64,000 nt of DNA from Acidovorax sp. NO-1 (GTDB lineage Bacteria; Pseudomonadota; Gammaproteobacteria; Burkholderiales; Burkholderiaceae_C). Location: positions 1-64,000 of the forward strand of contig NZ_AGTS01000143.1 of the NCBI RefSeq assembly GCF_000238595.1. The letters run 5' to 3'. The notes below the pieces were generated by a model. That model saw nothing but the letters and a program-made list of their open reading frames with translations. It searched no databases and was not told where the DNA came from. Below are positions 50,808 through 60,259 of this stretch, in pieces. The position numbers and the translations under genes are program-made. Each line of letters begins with the position of its first letter. The first letter of the stretch is position 1.

Positions 50808-52730
50808 TTGAACAATCAGTGGTTTTCAAAAATTGCCGTGTGGCTGGTTATCGCCATGGTGCTGTTCACGGTGTTCAAACAGTTTGACACCCGTGCCGGA
50901 GCCGGCGCAGGCCACGTCGGCTATTCGGAGTTCCTGGAGGAAGTCCGCAGCAACCGCATCAAGAGCGCCACCATCCAGGAAGGCCAGGGCGGCACCGAGA
51001 TCGTGGCCGTCACCAACGACGACCGCAAGATCCGCACGACCGCCACCTACCTCGACCGTGGCCTCGTGGGCGACCTGATCAACAACAACGTCAAGTTCGA
51101 CGTCAAGCCACGCGAAGAAGGGTCTCTCCTCATGACCCTGCTGGTCAGCTGGGGCCCCATGCTGCTGCTGATCGGCGTGTGGGTTTACTTCATGCGCCAG
51201 ATGCAGGGCGGCGGCAAGGGCGGTGCCTTCAGTTTTGGCAAGAGCAAGGCACGCATGCTGGACGAGAACAACAACCAGGTCACGTTCGCGGATGTGGCCG
51301 GTTGTGACGAGGCCAAGGAAGAAGTGAAGGAAGTTGTGGACTTCCTGAAAGACCCGCAAAAATTCCAGAAGCTGGGTGGCCGCATTCCACGGGGCCTGCT
51401 CCTCGTGGGTCCTCCCGGAACCGGCAAGACGCTGCTGGCCAAGTCCATTGCAGGCGAAGCCAAGGTGCCTTTCTTCAGCATCTCCGGCTCTGACTTTGTG
51501 GAGATGTTTGTGGGTGTGGGCGCGGCGCGCGTGCGCGACATGTTCGACAACGCCAAGAAGAACGCGCCCTGCATCATCTTCATCGATGAAATCGACGCCG
51601 TCGGACGCCAGCGTGGTGCGGGCCTGGGCGGCGGCAATGACGAGCGCGAACAGACCCTGAACCAGATGCTGGTGGAGATGGACGGCTTCGAGACCAACCT
51701 GGGCGTGATCGTGGTGGCAGCCACCAACCGCCCCGACATCCTGGATGCCGCCTTGCTGCGCCCCGGCCGTTTCGACCGGCAGGTGTACGTGACGCTGCCC
51801 GACATCCGCGGCCGCGAGCAGATCCTGAACGTGCACATGCGCAAGATTCCGGTGGGCCAGGATGTGAACCCCGGCATCATCGCCCGTGGCACGCCCGGCA
51901 TGAGCGGTGCCGACCTGGCCAATCTGTGCAACGAGGCGGCGCTGATGGCTGCCCGCCGCAACGCCCGCACCGTGGAAATGCAGGACTTTGAAAAGGCCAA
52001 GGACAAGATCCTCATGGGCCCCGAGCGCAAGAGCATGGTCATGCCCGAGGAAGAGCGCCGCAATACGGCCTACCACGAGTCTGGCCACGCGCTTATCGGC
52101 AAGCTCCTGCCCAAGTGCGACCCTGTTCACAAGGTCACCATCATCCCCCGTGGCCGCGCCCTGGGCGTGACAATGAGCCTGCCCGCGCAAGACCGCTACA
52201 GCTACGACCGCGAATACATGCTCAACCAGATCAGCATGCTGTTCGGTGGCCGTATTGCCGAAGAAGTGTTCATGAACCAGATGACCACCGGTGCCAGCAA
52301 CGACTTCGAGCGCGCCACGCACATCGCCCGTGACATGGTGACGCGCTACGGAATGACCGATGCCCTGGGCCCCATGGTCTACGCGGAGAACGAAGGCGAA
52401 GTGTTCCTCGGCCGCTCGGTCACCAAGACCACCACCATGAGCGAGCAGACCATGGAAAAGGTGGACATGGAGGTGCGTCGCATCATCGACGAGCAGTACA
52501 ACCTGGCCCGCCGCCTGATCGAGGAAAACAGCGACAAGATGCACGCCATGGCCAAGGCCCTGCTCGAATGGGAAACCATCGACACCGAGCAGCTTGATGA
52601 CATCATGGCTGGCAAAGAGCCCCGGCCACCGAAGGACTGGACGCCTCGCACGCCTCCCTCTTCGGGTGGAGACAACTCCAGTGGCGGAACGCCTGCCGTG
52701 ACGACCGATACCGCGCCCTCTGCTGCGTGA
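50808..52730 (+). CDS. ftsH: ATP-dependent zinc metalloprotease FtsH
   Basis: Membrane AAA+ protease that removes damaged membrane proteins and short-lived regulators such as sigma-32 and LpxC, 640 residues. Two membrane helices (about 7-25 and 105-125) flank a periplasmic domain. Walker A is VGPPGTGKT (about 200-208), Walker B is [12 protein letters not shown], and the second region of homology includes RPGRFDRQV. The zinc site HESGH is at about 423-427. The start codon is TTG, with GGAG 6 nt upstream. The C-terminus is a Pro/Ser/Thr tail. Its LpxC control ties it to the lipid A genes upstream. Confidence 0.98.
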   Translation: MNNQWFSKIAVWLVIAMVLFTVFKQFDTRAGAGAGHVGYSEFLEEVRSNRIKSATIQEGQGGTEIVAVTNDDRKIRTTATYLDRGLVGDLINNNVKFDVKPREEGSLLMTLLVSWGPMLLLIGVWVYFMRQMQGGGKGGAFSFGKSKARMLDENNNQVTFADVAGCDEAKEEVKEVVDFLKDPQKFQKLGGRIPRGLLLVGPPGTGKTLLAKSIAGEAKVPFFSISGSDFVEMFVGVGAARVRDMFDNAKKNAPCIIFIDEIDAVGRQRGAGLGGGNDEREQTLNQMLVEMDGFETNLGVIVVAATNRPDILDAALLRPGRFDRQVYVTLPDIRGREQILNVHMRKIPVGQDVNPGIIARGTPGMSGADLANLCNEAALMAARRNARTVEMQDFEKAKDKILMGPERKSMVMPEEERRNTAYHESGHALIGKLLPKCDPVHKVTIIPRGRALGVTMSLPAQDRYSYDREYMLNQISMLFGGRIAEEVFMNQMTTGASNDFERATHIARDMVTRYGMTDALGPMVYAENEGEVFLGRSVTKTTTMSEQTMEKVDMEVRRIIDEQYNLARRLIEENSDKMHAMAKALLEWETIDTEQLDDIMAGKEPRPPKDWTPRTPPSSGGDNSSGGTPAVTTDTAPSAA

Positions 52731-52753
52731 GTGTGGTTTGAGTCAGCCATCCA

Positions 52754-52776
52754 ACGGGGCCACGCGCCCCGTTTTT
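52754..52776 (+). terminator. Intrinsic terminator after ftsH
   Basis: ACGGGGC / GCCCCGT stem with a CACGC loop followed by TTTTT. It is strong and well placed, 24 bp after the ftsH stop. Confidence 0.85.
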
Positions 52777-52849
52777 CATGGCCGCTGTGGCGGCGCCTGT
52801 TGGATGAAATGCTTCGGTGCAGGCCCTCGCGCCGTTTTCGGATGAACCC

Positions 52850-53680
52850 ATGACCTGGCTTACTTCACGGTTTTCTGTTGACCTCACGCAGCCCTGCGTG
52901 ATGGGTATTGTCAACGTCACCCCTGACTCATTCTCCGATGGGGGGCGCAATGCCTCGACTGCCAGTGCGCTGCGCCACTGCGAACAGCTCATCAAGGATG
53001 GCGCGCACATTTTGGATATCGGTGGAGAGTCCACGCGGCCCGGCAGCCCCCCGGTCTCTCTGGCAGAAGAGCTGGCACGTGTGGTGCCCGTGGTGCGCGA
53101 CGCGGCCACGCTGGGTGTGCCGATATCCGTGGACACCTACAAGCCCGAGGTGATGCAGGCCGTGCTGGACTTGGGGGCCGACATCATCAATGACATCTGG
53201 GCCCTGCGTCAGGCAGGGGCAGCAGCGGTGGTGGCCGCGCATCCGCGCTGCGGCGTGTGCCTGATGCATATGCATCGCGATCCGCAGACCATGCAGGTGG
53301 CGCCCATGGCGGGCGATGTAGTGCCCGATGTGCTATCGTTTTTGAAGCAATCGGCGCTTGACCTGCAAGCGCTAGGGGTCGAAAAGAACCGGATAGTGCT
53401 GGACCCGGGCATAGGTTTCGGAAAAACGGTGGAGCAGAATTTCGCGCTGCTCGCAAGGCAGTCGGTCTTGCAGGCGGCGGGCTATCCGGTTCTGGCGGGG
53501 TGGTCACGCAAATCCTCGCTGGGTTCGGTCACCGGGCTCGACGTACAGGATCGCCTGGCACCCAGCGTTGTGGCGGCCGTGTTGGCGGTGGACCGGGGCG
53601 CATCGGTAGTGCGGGTGCATGACGTGCGCGAAACGGTGGCGGCACTGGCCGTGTGGGCGGCCATGCAAAGGGCGGTCTGA
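52850..53680 (+). CDS. folP: Dihydropteroate synthase
   Basis: Joins the pterin diphosphate to p-aminobenzoate in folate synthesis and is the sulfonamide target, 276 residues. [53 protein letters not shown] and [12 protein letters not shown] are all present. The ATG at 52850 starts the family N-terminus; a GTG at 52817 is a possible alternative. Residues about 163-178 ([16 protein letters not shown]), a surface helix just before [12 protein letters not shown], are encoded by an in-frame copy of the dispersed repeat in the opposite orientation to the other in-gene copies. ftsH-folP-glmM order is conserved in proteobacteria. Confidence 0.97.
   Translation: MTWLTSRFSVDLTQPCVMGIVNVTPDSFSDGGRNASTASALRHCEQLIKDGAHILDIGGESTRPGSPPVSLAEELARVVPVVRDAATLGVPISVDTYKPEVMQAVLDLGADIINDIWALRQAGAAAVVAAHPRCGVCLMHMHRDPQTMQVAPMAGDVVPDVLSFLKQSALDLQALGVEKNRIVLDPGIGFGKTVEQNFALLARQSVLQAAGYPVLAGWSRKSSLGSVTGLDVQDRLAPSVVAAVLAVDRGASVVRVHDVRETVAALAVWAAMQRAV
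53332..53385 (+). repeat. Dispersed palindromic repeat inside folP, copy 11
   Basis: Plus-oriented copy: GCTATCGTTTTTGAAGCA, 4 nt, GCGCTT, 7 nt, AAGCGCT, AGGGGTC, GAAAA. It is the only in-gene copy in this orientation and keeps the intact GCGCTT / AAGCGC half-sites. Confidence 0.8.
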
Positions 53681-53784
53681 GGCCGGTAAAGCAGGAAGGC
53701 TGGTACGGCCACACTGGATGTCCATGCCGGCGAGGGTCCGGCGATTCACAAAACAACGAAAATCTCACGAGGAGACGCTACAGC

Positions 53785-55119
53785 ATGACGCGCCAGTATT
53801 TTGGAACCGACGGCATTCGCGGCACGGTGGGGGAGCCGCCCATCACCCCCGATTTTGTTTTGCGCCTGGCCCATGCGGTGGGGCGTGTGTTGCGTCGCAC
53901 GGAAGAGCGGCCCACCGTGCTCATTGGCAAGGACACGCGCATATCCGGCTACATGCTCGAGAGCGCCCTGGAGTCGGGGTTCAACTCGGCGGGCGTGGAT
54001 GTGGTGTTGCTCGGTCCCTTGCCCACGCCCGGCGTGGCGTACCTCACACGCGCCCAGCGCGCGAGCCTGGGGGTGGTGATCAGCGCCAGCCATAACCCCT
54101 ATCCCGACAACGGCATCAAATTCTTCAGTGCGCAAGGCACCAAGCTTTCTGACGAGTGGGAGCTTGCAGTGGAAACGGCTCTCGCTGAGGCCCCTGTGTG
54201 GGCCGACTCGGCCAGCCTGGGCAAGGCGCGGCGGCTGGATGATGCGGCGGGGCGTTACATCGAGTTCTGCAAAAGCACCTTCCCCCACGACCTGACCTTG
54301 AAAGGGCTCCGGATTGTGGTGGATGCGGCGCATGGTGCAGCCTACCAGGTGGCCCCCAAGGTGTTCCACGAGCTGGGTGCTGACGTGATATCGATAGGCT
54401 GTGCACCGGATGGCCTCAACATCAATCACGAAGTTGGCGCCACACACCCCGACGCCCTGGTGCGTGCGGTGCGTGCCAACCATGCGGATTACGGCATCGC
54501 GCTGGACGGCGATGCCGACCGCCTGCAGGTGGTGGATGCCACGGGGCGCCTGTACAACGGTGACGAGCTCTTGTACCTGATGGCGTCCGACCGCATGGGC
54601 CGCGACGAGCATGTGCCGGGCGTGGTGGGCACGTTGATGACCAACATGGCCGTCGAGGTGGCACTGCAGCAACGGGGCGTGAAGTTTGTGCGGGCCAAGG
54701 TGGGCGACCGCTATGTGCTCGAAGAACTGTCGCGCCACCAATGGGTGCTGGGCGGCGAGGGTTCGGGCCACCTGCTGGCGCTGGACCGCCACACCACCGG
54801 CGACGGCCTTGTCAGTGCGCTGCAGGTGCTGCAGGCCTGTGTGCGCAGCGGTAGCACCCTCGCGCAGCTGCTGGCCGACATCACGCTGTACCCGCAGGTG
54901 CTGCTCAACGTCCGCCTGCCCCCCGGACTGGACTGGAAGTCGAACCGGTTGCTGGCAGACACCACCCGGGCCGTGGAACAGGAGCTTGGCGACACCGGTC
55001 GCGTACTGATCCGCGCGAGCGGCACCGAGCCGTTGCTGCGGGTGATGGTGGAGGCGCGCGAGGTGCAGGTGGCCAGCGCGTGTGCACAGCGACTGGCAGA
55101 TGCAGCCCGCGCGGGCTGA
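53785..55119 (+). CDS. glmM: Phosphoglucosamine mutase
   Basis: Converts glucosamine-6-phosphate to glucosamine-1-phosphate for UDP-GlcNAc, and so for peptidoglycan and lipid A. 444 residues. [12 protein letters not shown] opens the protein. The phosphoserine is Ser102 in [14 protein letters not shown], the metal loop is ALDGDADRL, the sugar loop is [12 protein letters not shown], and the phosphate-binding loop is [19 protein letters not shown] lies upstream of the ATG; a longer frame enters folP and is a shadow. Confidence 0.98.
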   Translation: MTRQYFGTDGIRGTVGEPPITPDFVLRLAHAVGRVLRRTEERPTVLIGKDTRISGYMLESALESGFNSAGVDVVLLGPLPTPGVAYLTRAQRASLGVVISASHNPYPDNGIKFFSAQGTKLSDEWELAVETALAEAPVWADSASLGKARRLDDAAGRYIEFCKSTFPHDLTLKGLRIVVDAAHGAAYQVAPKVFHELGADVISIGCAPDGLNINHEVGATHPDALVRAVRANHADYGIALDGDADRLQVVDATGRLYNGDELLYLMASDRMGRDEHVPGVVGTLMTNMAVEVALQQRGVKFVRAKVGDRYVLEELSRHQWVLGGEGSGHLLALDRHTTGDGLVSALQVLQACVRSGSTLAQLLADITLYPQVLLNVRLPPGLDWKSNRLLADTTRAVEQELGDTGRVLIRASGTEPLLRVMVEAREVQVASACAQRLADAARAG

Positions 55120-55142
55120 TGGGCTGGAGAAACGGGCGTTTC

Positions 55143-55676
55143 ATGAACCCTTCCGCTTCTGAAGCCTCTGACTCCATCACCATCTGCCGCGCGGACTACG
55201 GCAACGCACACGACGCCGCGGCACTGGTTGCACTGCTCGACAGCTATGCGCGGGAGCCCGCGGGCGGCGGCGTCCCCTTGCGCGACGATGTCAAACAAGG
55301 CTTGGTTGAAGCACTGGGCCAGCGCCCCCAGGCCTTCAGCGTGCTCGCCTGGGCCACGCGGCCAGAGGCCGCCGGAGGCCGGGTACCCGTGGGCCTTGTG
55401 AATTGCTTTGAAGGGTTTTCGACCTTTGCCTGCCAGCCGCTGGTGAACGTGCACGACGTCGTGGTGCTACCGGCGTGGCGGGGGCAGCGCATTGCCCAGC
55501 GGATGCTGCACCTTGTCGAGGCCATTGCCCGTGAGCGCGGCGCCTGCAAACTCACGATGGAAGTGCTCTCTGGCAACGAGAGCGCCTTGCGCGCCTATGC
55601 CCGCGAAGGCTTTGCCGCCTACACCCTCGACCCCGAAATGGGGCAGGCACAGTTCTTGCAAAAAATACTGGATTGA
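55143..55676 (+). CDS. GNAT-family N-acetyltransferase
   Basis: A 177-residue acetyltransferase of unknown substrate. The acetyl-CoA-binding motif A is VVVLPAWRGQRIAQRMLHLVEAIA (about 98-121, in two stretches around RGQRIA), followed by ESALRAYAREGF typical of motif B. Two starts are possible: ATG 55143 (used here) or ATG 55119, which overlaps the glmM stop (TGATG) and would couple it to glmM. No close functional hint comes from the neighbours. Confidence 0.78.
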   Translation: MNPSASEASDSITICRADYGNAHDAAALVALLDSYAREPAGGGVPLRDDVKQGLVEALGQRPQAFSVLAWATRPEAAGGRVPVGLVNCFEGFSTFACQPLVNVHDVVVLPAWRGQRIAQRMLHLVEAIARERGACKLTMEVLSGNESALRAYAREGFAAYTLDPEMGQAQFLQKILD

Positions 55677-55878
55677 ACTGGCTGCTGGCACCATCCAAAT
55701 CCTAGCCCGTCGCGCGGAAATCCGTCGCGGCGAGGCGCACCAAGGGTTTGCCTCGACCGCGTAAACCCCGATGCCCGTCGGGGGGACGTATCGTTAAGGT
55801 CCGGGTTCGGCACCAAGAACGCGCACTGCAGCGGTTCAAGGTCATCCACATTCCATCTTGTTTTGGAGAGAGCCCGTT

Positions 55879-56910
55879 ATGAACAAATCCCCATTGCGCA
55901 TTGCCGCCGCCTGCCTTGCCACCGCAGCCGCATTTGCGAGTGCCCCGGCGCACGCCGGCAAGACCCTGGACGGTATCAAGTCCCGTGGCCAGGTGGTCTG
56001 CGGTGTCAACACCGGACTGGCCGGGTTCTCTGCGGCAGACTCCAACGGCAAATGGTCCGGTCTGGACGTGGACATCTGCCGCGCCGTGGCTGCGGCCGTG
56101 CTGGGCGATGGTGAGAAGGTCAAGTACGTGCCCTTGAACGCACAGCAGCGCTTTACGGCCCTGTAGTCGGGCGAGGTGGATGTGCTCTCGCGCAACACCA
56201 CGTTCTCGCTCACACGTGATGCATCCCTGGGCCTGCACCAGACAGCAGTGACCTACTACGACGGCCAGGGCTTCATGGTGCCCGCCAAGAGCAACATCAA
56301 GAGCGCCAAACAGCTCAAGGGTCAGACGGTGGGCGTGCAATCCGGCACCACCACCGAGAAGAACCTGACCGACTATTCCAAGGCGAACAACCTCGCGATC
56401 AAGCCGGTGGTGTTCGAGAAGGTGGAAGCTGCCACGGGTGCCTACTTCGCTGGCCGCTGCATCGCCTACACCACCGACGCCTCGGGCCTGGCCTCGGTGC
56501 GCAACAAGGAAGCCAAGGACCCCACCGAGCATGTGATCCTGCCCGAGCTCATCTCCAAGGAGCCGCTCGGCCCCATGGTGCGCCGGGGTGACGACGAGTG
56601 GTTTGCCATCGTCAAGTGGGTGGTGTATGGGCTGATCGAGGCGGAGGAATATGGCATCACCCAGGCCAATCTTGATCAGATGAAGACCAGCACCGATCCC
56701 GTGGTGCAGCGCATTCTGGGTACCACGGAAGACACCGGCAAGCTGCTGGGGCTGGAGCGCGACTGGATGGCCCGCGCCATCAAGACGACGGGCAACTATG
56801 GCGAGATCTTTGAGCGCAACGTGGGGCCCAAGTCGGCCCTGGCCCTGCCGCGTGGTCTGAACAACCAGTGGAACAAGGAAGGCCTGATGTACGCCTTCCC
56901 GATTCGCTGA
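55879..56910 (-). other. Antisense of the binding-protein locus: no gene seen
   Basis: Open frames exist on the minus strand across this locus, but they mirror the codons of the plus-strand binding-protein gene and have no ribosome binding site or recognisable domain. The real gene is on the plus strand. Confidence 0.3.
55879..56910 (+). pseudogene. aapJ: Amino-acid ABC transporter binding protein with an in-frame amber codon
   Basis: The locus encodes a periplasmic polar amino-acid-binding protein (SBP family 3, AapJ type) of 343 codons. It has a signal peptide (MNKSPLRIAAACLATAA, cut after APAHA), LDGIKSRGQVVCGVNTG and DVDICRAVAAAVLGD. Codon 96 (56164-56166) is TAG, in RFTAL-stop-SGEVDVLSRNTT, where the family has glutamine, so a single CAG to TAG change explains it. 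The frame continues intact to 56910 with YYDGQGFMVPAKS and the normal C-terminus, with no further damage. GGAGAG precedes the ATG. Options are a recent null mutation, amber suppression or a sequence error. Confidence 0.88.
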
Positions 56911-56922
56911 TCCTGGCCACCC

Positions 56923-56946
56923 TGTGGTGTGCTTGCGCACGCCACA
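56923..56946 (+). other. Stable hairpin after the binding-protein gene
   Basis: TGTGGTGTGC pairs with GCACGCCACA (one G-U) around a 4-nt loop, 13 bp after the aapJ stop. It has no U tract. Intercistronic hairpins at this spot commonly protect the upstream mRNA and raise binding-protein yield over permease. Confidence 0.6.
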
Positions 56947-57109
56947 GCCGTTGTGCCGGATGCCGCCGGCTGGCCCTGCGCTGGCAAGCGGTACCCCATT
57001 TCCTGATGGATACCGAGGCTCCACGCGCTACCGTGTGTGCGACCTTGTCCTGTCGTGACCTCTGACACCCCGGAGGTTGCGCGTTCCCATCGTCTTTGAT
57101 TGAGCAGGC

Positions 57110-58288
57110 ATGCCACCCTCCCGCCTTCCTCCCAAAAAACGCTCCTGGTCCTGGCGCAGTCAGGCCTTCCGGGGGCTGATCTACCAGTTGCTGGCTGCTG
57201 GCCTGATTGGCTTCGTGGTGTGGTTTCTGGCCAAGAACACCATGCACAACATGCAGGTGCGCGGCATCCAGAGCGGGTTTGATTTTTTGACCCAGCCCGC
57301 CGGTTTTGACATTGGCGAAGGCCTGTACCCGTTCGACTCCGGCGAGCCCTACTGGCGCGCATTCCTGATGGGCGTGGTCAATACGCTGCGGGTTGCGGTG
57401 ATTGGCATCGTGCTGACCACTGTGCTCGGTACCTTGCTGGGCGTGGGGCGCTTTTCACGCAACGCATTGGTGCGTGGCCTGTGTTCGGCCTATGTGGAGC
57501 TGTTTCGCAACGTGCCGATCCTGCTGCAGTTGCTGACCTGGTACCTGGTGCTGACCGAAACCCTGCCCGCCAGTTACGAGCCCTGGAAAGTGGGTCCGTT
57601 CTTCCTGAGCAAGGGCGGGCTCAACTTTCCGATCCCTGTGTGGGCCACGGGCCACGGAGTCGCCGCTGTCGGGCTGCTGCTGGGGTGCGTGGCGGCGTGG
57701 GCTTACCGGCGTTGGGCCATGCGGCAGTTTGAAGCCACGGGCCGGATTCGCAGCACCTTCTGGGTGCCCGTGGCCGTGGTGTTGGCCGGGGGGCTGCTGG
57801 GCTGGCTGGCCGGCGGTGCGCCCGCGCAAATGAACTCGCCCATCAAGGGGGAGTTCGCCATCGAGAATGGCGGCGCGCTGACGCCCGAGTTTCTGGCCGT
57901 GTTGCTGGGCCTCACGTTCTACACATCGGCCTTTGTGGCCGAAGTGGTGCGCGCCGGTATCCAGTCGGTCTCCAGCGGGCAGGGCGAGGCGGCAGCGGCG
58001 CTGGGGCTCAACCGCAGCCAGCAGATGCGCCTGGTGATGCTGCCGCAGGCCTTGCGCGTCATCATTCCGCCGCTGACCAGCCAGTACCTGAATCTCACCA
58101 AAAACTCCTCGTTGGCGGTGGCCATTGGCTACCCCGATGTCGTGTCGATCTCCAACACCGCGCTGAATCAGACCGGACGTGCGGTGGAATGCATTTCCAT
58201 CGTCATGCTGGTGTACCTCAGCACGTCCCTCATCACCTCGCTGCTGATGAACTGGTACAACGCGCGCGCCGCGATCAAGGAGCGCTGA
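57110..58288 (+). CDS. aapQ: Amino-acid ABC transporter permease AapQ-type
   Basis: Inner-membrane permease of the His/Glu/Gln/Arg/opine family, 392 residues. About eight hydrophobic helices; the long form with a central insert (about 130-240) distinguishes Aap-type permeases. The ABC-contact EAA loop is VRAGIQSVSSGQGEAAAALGL. It pairs with the next gene product to form the channel. It starts 199 bp after the binding-protein gene, a gap containing a stable hairpin. Four bp before the next gene. Confidence 0.92.
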   Translation: MPPSRLPPKKRSWSWRSQAFRGLIYQLLAAGLIGFVVWFLAKNTMHNMQVRGIQSGFDFLTQPAGFDIGEGLYPFDSGEPYWRAFLMGVVNTLRVAVIGIVLTTVLGTLLGVGRFSRNALVRGLCSAYVELFRNVPILLQLLTWYLVLTETLPASYEPWKVGPFFLSKGGLNFPIPVWATGHGVAAVGLLLGCVAAWAYRRWAMRQFEATGRIRSTFWVPVAVVLAGGLLGWLAGGAPAQMNSPIKGEFAIENGGALTPEFLAVLLGLTFYTSAFVAEVVRAGIQSVSSGQGEAAAALGLNRSQQMRLVMLPQALRVIIPPLTSQYLNLTKNSSLAVAIGYPDVVSISNTALNQTGRAVECISIVMLVYLSTSLITSLLMNWYNARAAIKER

Positions 58289-58292
58289 CACC

Positions 58293-59396
58293 ATGGTGGC
58301 CAAAACCTTTGAACCCATTGCCCCGCGCCCCGCGCCGGTGCAAAACCGCGGCCTCGCTGGATGGCTGCGCAGCAACCTGTTTGCCGACTGGAAAACCTCG
58401 CTCTCCACCGTCATCCTGGGTGGGTTGCTGCTCTGGTATGTGCCGCAGTTCCTCAATTGGGGTGTGTTCCAGGCCATCTGGCGGCCAGATTCTGACGCCT
58501 GCCGGGTGGACGGGGTCGGCGCCTGCTGGGGCGTTATCGCCGAGAAATACCGCCTCATCATCTTCGGGCGCTATCCGTTTGACGAACAGTGGCGCCCCCT
58601 GGTGGCCACGGTGCTGATGGTGTCGATGCTGGTGGCCAGTTGCACCCGTGCGTTCTGGCGCCCGTGGCTGGTGTTGCTGTGGGCGGTGGTGCTGGCCAGT
58701 TTTTTTGGCCTGATGTACGGCAACGTGCTGGGCCTGACTAAGGTGGAAACCGACCGCTGGGGCGGGTTGCCGCTCACCATATTGCTGGCCTCGCTGTCCA
58801 TCGTGATGGCGTTCCCACTGGCCTTGGTGGTGGCGCTGGGCCGGCGGTCGTCGCTGCCGGCCATCCGCACGTTCTGCACCATCTATGTGGAGCTGGTGCG
58901 CGGGGTTCCGCTGATCTCGGTGCTGTTCATGGCATCGTTCATGTTCCCGCTGTTCATGCCCCAAGGCATGACGATTGATGTGCTCATCCGCGTGCTGGCG
59001 GGCATCACGCTCTTTGCTGCGGCCTATATGGCCGAGGTGATCCGGGGTGGCTTGCAGGCCATTCCCAAGGGGCAGGTGGAGGCGGCTGCCACGCTGGGCC
59101 TGTCGTACTGGCAGACGCAGCGCAAGATCGTGCTGCCGCAGGCGCTGGCCATTGTGGTGCCCGGCATCATGAACAGCTTCATCGCGATCTTCAAGGACAC
59201 CTCGCTGGTCACCATCGTGAGCCTGTACGAGCTGACCGGCTCGCTGGGGCTGGCCCTCAACTCCGATGCCGACTGGCGGCCCTACAAGATCGAGGGCTAC
59301 CTGTTCATCGCGCTCATCTACTTTGCGTTCTGTTTCTCCATGTCGCGCTACAGCCTGTGGGTGGAGAAGCAGGCCAACAAAGGACGCCAGCGCTAA
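58293..59396 (+). CDS. aapM: Amino-acid ABC transporter permease AapM-type
   Basis: Second permease subunit, 367 residues, of the same family as the preceding one. The EAA loop is [22 protein letters not shown], and [23 protein letters not shown] is a typical permease helix region. The N-terminal ~150 residues with extra helices are the Aap-specific extension. Its stop overlaps an ATG in the ATPase frame (TAATG at 59394-59398), suggesting coupling. Confidence 0.93.
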   Translation: MVAKTFEPIAPRPAPVQNRGLAGWLRSNLFADWKTSLSTVILGGLLLWYVPQFLNWGVFQAIWRPDSDACRVDGVGACWGVIAEKYRLIIFGRYPFDEQWRPLVATVLMVSMLVASCTRAFWRPWLVLLWAVVLASFFGLMYGNVLGLTKVETDRWGGLPLTILLASLSIVMAFPLALVVALGRRSSLPAIRTFCTIYVELVRGVPLISVLFMASFMFPLFMPQGMTIDVLIRVLAGITLFAAAYMAEVIRGGLQAIPKGQVEAAATLGLSYWQTQRKIVLPQALAIVVPGIMNSFIAIFKDTSLVTIVSLYELTGSLGLALNSDADWRPYKIEGYLFIALIYFAFCFSMSRYSLWVEKQANKGRQR

Positions 59397-59419
59397 TGCC
59401 ACCCGAAATCCATTCCGCC

Positions 59420-60163
59420 ATGTCTGAACCCATCATTACCTTTGACAAAGTCAACAAGTGGTACGGCAATAACTTTCATGTACTGCGCGATATCGACCTG
59501 CAGGTTGCCAAGGGCGAGCGCATTGTGGTGTGCGGCCCCTCGGGCTCGGGCAAATCCACGCTGATCCGCTGCATCAACCGGCTGGAAGAGCACCAGGAAG
59601 GGCGCCTGATTGTGGATGGCGTAGAGCTGTCCGACGACATCAAGGCCATTGACACCATCCGCAAGCAGGTGGGCATGGTGTTCCAGCAGTTCAACCTGTT
59701 TCCGCACCTGACAGTGCTGGAGAACCTGACACTCTCGCCCATGTGGGTGGGCAAGCTCCCCAAGAAGGAGGCCGAGGCGCGTGCCATGCAGCAGCTCGAA
59801 CGCGTGCGCATTGCCGAGCAGGCGGGCAAGTACCCGCTGCAGCTCTCGGGCGGGCAGCAGCAGCGCGTGGCAATTGCGCGGGCCTTGTGCCTCACGCCCA
59901 AGATCATGCTGTTTGACGAGCCGACGTCGGCCCTGGACCCGGAGATGATCAAGGAAGTGCTGGACGTGATGATCGAGCTGGCAAACCAGGGCATCACCAT
60001 GATCTGCGTCACGCACGAAATGGGCTTTGCCAAGGCGGTGGCCGACCGCGTGATCTTCATGGACCAGGGACAGATCGTGGAGCAGAACACCCCGACCGAG
60101 TTCTTCAACAACCCACAGAACGAGCGCAGCCGCGATTTCCTGTCCAAGATCCTCGGTCACTGA
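59420..60163 (+). CDS. aapP: Amino-acid ABC transporter ATP-binding protein
   Basis: ATPase subunit of the transporter, 247 residues. Walker A is [10 protein letters not shown] (about 38-47), the Q loop is in [15 protein letters not shown], the signature is [15 protein letters not shown], Walker B is [14 protein letters not shown] and the H loop is in [11 protein letters not shown]. The ATG at 59420 gives the family start [11 protein letters not shown]; an in-frame ATG at 59396, overlapping the aapM stop, would add eight residues. With aapQ and aapM intact, only the binding-protein gene of this system is interrupted. Confidence 0.96.
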   Translation: MSEPIITFDKVNKWYGNNFHVLRDIDLQVAKGERIVVCGPSGSGKSTLIRCINRLEEHQEGRLIVDGVELSDDIKAIDTIRKQVGMVFQQFNLFPHLTVLENLTLSPMWVGKLPKKEAEARAMQQLERVRIAEQAGKYPLQLSGGQQQRVAIARALCLTPKIMLFDEPTSALDPEMIKEVLDVMIELANQGITMICVTHEMGFAKAVADRVIFMDQGQIVEQNTPTEFFNNPQNERSRDFLSKILGH

Positions 60164-60193
60164 GGGTTGGCAGTGCGGATTTCAATGTCTTGG

Positions 60194-60249
60194 TGCTATT
60201 AAATTAGTAGCTGTTAGCGCTTGCTGGATAAGCGCTGGAGACCGTTTTT
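60194..60249 (+). repeat. Dispersed palindromic repeat, copy 12
   Basis: Complete plus-oriented copy between the convergent aapP and GGDEF-EAL genes: GCTATTAAATTAGTAGCT, 4 nt, GCGCTT, 7 nt, AAGCGCT, GGAGACC, GTTTTT. It may also act as a hairpin ending the aap transcript. Confidence 0.87.
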
Positions 60250-60259
60250 GATTGAATTT

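Noticed and set aside
55677..55878. Terminator or riboswitch between the GNAT gene and aapJ
   Set aside because: Only short hairpins (for example CGAGGC/GCCTCG) without a U tract or known motif were found; nothing specific can be supported.
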